Origin: Nodosilinea sp. WJT8-NPBG4
GTDB lineage: Bacteria; Cyanobacteriota; Cyanobacteriia; Phormidesmidales; Phormidesmidaceae
Length of the DNA stretch: 64,000 nt
NCBI GenBank assembly: GCA_019359285.1
Contig: JAHHHQ010000041.1
Location: 124,001-188,000, forward strand
Reading direction: 5' to 3'
Position numbers and translations under genes: made by a program. The notes under the pieces are model-generated. The model worked only from the letters and a program-made list of their open reading frames with translations. It ran no database searches and was not told the origin of the DNA. Shown here piece by piece: positions 61,575-64,000 of this stretch (positions are counted from its first letter, which is position 1; each line of letters starts with the position of its first letter).

Positions 61575-62870
61575 TTGATTGAACGCTACACCCTGCCCGA
61601 AATGGGCGATCTTTGGACCGACGACTATAAATTTAAGACCTGGTTGAGGGTCGAAATTGCAGTGTGTGAAGCCCAGGCCGAGCTGGGCTATATTCCCCAG
61701 GAAGCGGTCGAGGAAATCAAGGCTAAGGCCAAGTTTGACCCCAAGCGCATTCTTGAAATTGAGGCTGAGGTGCGCCACGATGTGATCGCCTTTCTCACCA
61801 ACGTCAACGAATATGTGGGCGACGCAGGGCGTTATATTCACTTGGGCATGACCAGCTCCGACATGCTGGATACAGCGCTATCGCTGCAGCTTGTAGACAG
61901 CCTTCAAGTCATTATGATCCACGTGGAAAGCCTGATTCAAGCAATTCGCTATCGGGCCCAGGAGCACCGCGACACAGTGATGATTGGCCGCTCCCACGGC
62001 ATTCACGCTGAGCCAATTACCTTTGGTTTTAAGCTGGCTGGCTGGCTGGCCGAGATGCTGCGCCACCGGGAGCGGCTGACCCATTTGCAAGATGCGATCG
62101 CCGTTGGCAAAATCTCTGGTGCAGTGGGCACCTACGCCAACATCGACCCCAAGATTGAGGCTCTGGCCTGCCAAAACTTGGGCTTGCGCCCCGACACTGC
62201 CTCCACCCAAGTCATTTCCCGCGATATCCATGCCGACTTTATGAACGCTTTGGCTCTGCTAGGAGCCTCCATTGAGCGGTTTGCGGTCGAAATTCGCAAC
62301 TTGCAGCGCACCGACGTGCTGGAAGTGGAGGAATTTTTCTCCAAAAAACAGAAGGGCTCGTCGGCCATGCCCCACAAGCGCAACCCGATTCGCTCAGAAC
62401 GGCTGACTGGCATGGCGCGACTCTTGCGGGGCAATGCTATGGCGGCGCTGGAAAATGTGGCTCTGTGGCACGAGCGAGATATTTCTCACAGTTCCGTGGA
62501 GCGGGTGGCCTTTCCCGACAGCTGCATTCTCACCCACTTCATGTTGGTAGAAACCACTGAGCTGATTAAAAATCTGCTGGTCTATCCCGAAAATATGGCC
62601 CGCAACATGAACGTTTACGGCGGCGTGGTGTTTAGCCAAGGGGTGCTGCTGGCCCTAGTGGATAAGGGGCTAGCGCGGGAAGAAGCCTATGCGATCGTGC
62701 AGTCGTGCGCCCACCAGGCCTGGAACACCGACGACGGCAACTTTCGTGGGCTGATTGAGGCAGACGAGCGCGTGACGGCACACCTATCGAAGGCAGAAAT
62801 TGACCTCTGCTTTAGTCCTGAGCGTCACCTGCGCAACCTCGATCAGGTCTACCAACGTTTGGGAATCTGA
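61575..62870 (+). CDS. purB: Adenylosuccinate lyase
   Basis: The 431-residue enzyme acts twice in purine synthesis (SAICAR to AICAR, and adenylosuccinate to AMP). The fumarase/aspartase superfamily signature is SSAMPHKRNP; other active-site blocks are GMTSSDMLDTALSLQL and IGRSHGIHAEPITFG. Translation must start at the TTG at 61575: it gives the N-terminus MIERYTLPEMGDLWTD expected for PurB, and no in-frame ATG exists nearby. No Shine-Dalgarno sequence is seen, but a large hairpin lies just upstream. The TTG start suggests low or regulated translation. Length is typical. Confidence 0.96.
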   Translation: MIERYTLPEMGDLWTDDYKFKTWLRVEIAVCEAQAELGYIPQEAVEEIKAKAKFDPKRILEIEAEVRHDVIAFLTNVNEYVGDAGRYIHLGMTSSDMLDTALSLQLVDSLQVIMIHVESLIQAIRYRAQEHRDTVMIGRSHGIHAEPITFGFKLAGWLAEMLRHRERLTHLQDAIAVGKISGAVGTYANIDPKIEALACQNLGLRPDTASTQVISRDIHADFMNALALLGASIERFAVEIRNLQRTDVLEVEEFFSKKQKGSSAMPHKRNPIRSERLTGMARLLRGNAMAALENVALWHERDISHSSVERVAFPDSCILTHFMLVETTELIKNLLVYPENMARNMNVYGGVVFSQGVLLALVDKGLAREEAYAIVQSCAHQAWNTDDGNFRGLIEADERVTAHLSKAEIDLCFSPERHLRNLDQVYQRLGI

Positions 62871-63197
62871 GCCGAATCGCTCAGCCTGTAGCCGACAGGC
62901 GAGACAAAACAAGGCTTTTTGCGATAGAAGTGCGCCTCGTCCTAGCCTCACCCACCTAGGAGAGGCCAGCTTTTTCTATCAACCTTTTTCACTTTAGGAG
63001 CACCCATAGCTGTATTGACAACTGGAGGTAGTGCAGTAGAACTTCTAAGCTTTTGCCCGACAGCCCCATTGTGGCTTTCACGGTGCTGTTGCATTGCTGA
63101 GGCTAACTATTCCCTCAGACTATCTCCCCACATCTAGTGCTCACAACAAAGCCCCTTGGCACTGTGCCAGGGGGCTTGAGGAAACCAACAAGACAGA
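62871..63197. other. Spacer between purB and the doxX-like gene
   Basis: The 327 bases contain a hairpin right after purB (GCCTGT 62884-62889 with ACAGGC 62895-62900). A TTGACA (63015-63020) with TAGAAC 16 bases on (63037-63042) resembles a + strand promoter without a gene. The doxX-side terminator hairpin is listed separately. Confidence 0.4.
63149..63176 (-). terminator. Hairpin terminator for the DoxX-family gene
   Basis: AAGCCCC-T-TGGCA pairs with TGCCA-GG-GGGCTT around a short CTG loop, about 12 paired bases. Read on the - strand, a broken T-rich stretch (TTTGTTGTG) follows. It lies about 20 bases after the DoxX stop. Confidence 0.7.
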
Positions 63198-63752
63198 TTA
63201 CAACCCTGACTTAGCGCCAGACTTAACCTCATCCGATCGCCGAAACACATCTTCTAAGGAAGCGCGCTTGCCATTGGCTTGGTTAGTGCGCAGTCTATTG
63301 AGCACGTTAGCCAGCAGCGCGTCTAGCGAAAATCGACCGCCACCGTTGATTACAAAGAACAGGAAGGTAGCGGCATAGAGGGCAGACAGCTCCAGGTAAG
63401 GAATACTGAACCCCGCTACCTTGATGTGGTGATACATCGCCACCAGCATGGTGAAAACAAGCCCTATAGCGGCAGGACGAGTAAACAGCCCTAGGGCCAC
63501 CAAAGGAGCACCAATCAGCTCAGTGAAGGCCGCCATGTAGCTCAGAGTGATGGGGAAGGGCAGACCTAGGTAGGCCACGTAGGCATTAGCAAAGCTTTCA
63601 ATGTTGGCTAGCTTGTCAAGGCCGTTATGAACCATAACAATACCGGCAACCACTCTCAGAATTGTCCAAGAAATCTGAAAAGCGGTGTTAGTAGACTGAT
63701 TGGGCTGAAGCGCAAGGCCGCCCAAGGCTAGAAGGCGTTGCTGGGCAATCAT
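63198..63752 (-). CDS. DoxX-family membrane protein
   Basis: The 184-residue product has four membrane helices: about residues 28-46 (WTILRVVAGIVMVHNGLDKL, the family's first-helix signature), 64-86, 92-112 and 120-142 (ALYAATFLFFVINGGGRFSLDALL). DoxX proteins are linked in other bacteria to redox or thiosulfate metabolism and membrane oxidoreductase complexes, but most have no defined role. The C-terminal 35 residues are charged and cytoplasmic. No clear ribosome-binding site precedes the start. A hairpin terminator lies after the stop. Confidence 0.88.
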   Translation of the reverse strand: MIAQQRLLALGGLALQPNQSTNTAFQISWTILRVVAGIVMVHNGLDKLANIESFANAYVAYLGLPFPITLSYMAAFTELIGAPLVALGLFTRPAAIGLVFTMLVAMYHHIKVAGFSIPYLELSALYAATFLFFVINGGGRFSLDALLANVLNRLRTNQANGKRASLEDVFRRSDEVKSGAKSGL

Positions 63753-64000
63753 AGGAGTTTAGAAAACTTAATATCGTTATTAATTATCCTAACGAAGTTT
63801 TAAGAGAAGTAAAGGGCTCACTCACCTTAATTTGCTTTTTCCACAAAAAAACCAGCTCTAGCTCAGCGGCAGAAATTAATCCAGTCCCGTTATCGGGCCA
63901 TTGCAGAGCGATCGCACCAAAATCAAACCTTTAGCCCTTCTAACTCCATGGGTTTTGTCGCGGGCGATCGCCAGGTCTAACCTTGGCGGATAGCTGTTTA
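63753..64000. other. Sequence upstream of the DoxX-family gene
   Basis: The last 248 bases show no gene. The part next to the DoxX start (about 63760-63850) is AT-rich and probably holds its promoter. Two GCGATCGC-type octamers occur near the window end. Confidence 0.4.

Noticed and set aside
63094..63378. 94-residue + strand frame opposite the DoxX gene
   Set aside because: It is antisense to a clear DoxX gene and its terminator, with no family features.

Overview
The window is cyanobacterial chromosome. The evidence is a phycobilisome rod-core linker (cpcG), very frequent GCGATCGC (HIP1-like) octamers, two PATAN/CheY/CheW/MCP/CheA 'taxis' operons of the pix/pil/hmp type, a Gly-rich RRM protein gene next to rpsU, and several small proteins of cyanobacterial type. 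GC-rich coding DNA and many short intergenic repeats fit a filamentous Leptolyngbya/Nodosilinea-like organism; that placement is inference. I see no tRNA or rRNA gene, insertion sequence, prophage or CRISPR array.

Layout. 1-1.9 kb: a small acidic protein, a pentapeptide-repeat protein and a divergent lipoprotein. 2.4-12.8 kb: a complete cellulose-synthesis operon, all on +: an OprB-like outer-membrane barrel, a TPR protein (together replacing a one-piece BcsC), a GH8 endoglucanase (bcsZ), bcsB, and bcsA with a PilZ c-di-GMP domain. 13.7-23.2 kb: taxis operon 1 (PATAN-REC, CheY, CheW, MCP with two GAF domains, hybrid CheA, extra CheW). 23.5-32.2 kb: a paralogous taxis operon 2 (PATAN-REC, CheY, CheW, MCP with Cache-like region and one GAF, hybrid CheA). 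32.3-46.6 kb: mostly housekeeping, namely a chelatase-family protein with a His-rich tail, NurA, a PEP-CTERM protein, fumC, cpcG, a PPC/TPR secreted protein, glgB, a VOC-tetR-GST electrophile-type cluster with two matching operators, bioF, rpsU and an rbp gene. 46.8-61.3 kb: a less characterised stretch with a 48-residue membrane peptide, a lipase-3-fold protein lacking the nucleophilic serine, a tubulin-like GTPase followed by a zinc-ribbon/TM/periplasmic-binding-protein fusion, a UPF0182 membrane protein and a 1294-residue Asp/Leu-repeat membrane protein. 61.6-63.8 kb: purB and a DoxX-family gene.

How it fits together. The cellulose operon can make (BcsA/B), trim (BcsZ) and export (TPR plus barrel) a glucan. 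The two receptor-kinase arrays directly downstream are candidates for controlling motility or surface behaviour, one with cysteine motifs like those of bilin-binding cyanobacteriochromes. Signalling from them to BcsA is inference: no GGDEF or EAL gene lies in the window.

A striking structural feature is a family of CCCATCCACCC / GGGTGGATGGG repeats. They sit right against stop codons (G-rich strand) and start codons (C-rich strand) at several gene junctions and take the place of normal ribosome-binding sites. A second family (AACTCAAAACT) marks two other junctions. Other regulatory structures seen are a hairpin that would hide the rbp ribosome-binding site, three hairpins between rbp and rpsU, G/C-tract dyads upstream of the chelatase, and paired AGACC-N4-GGTCT operators around tetR.
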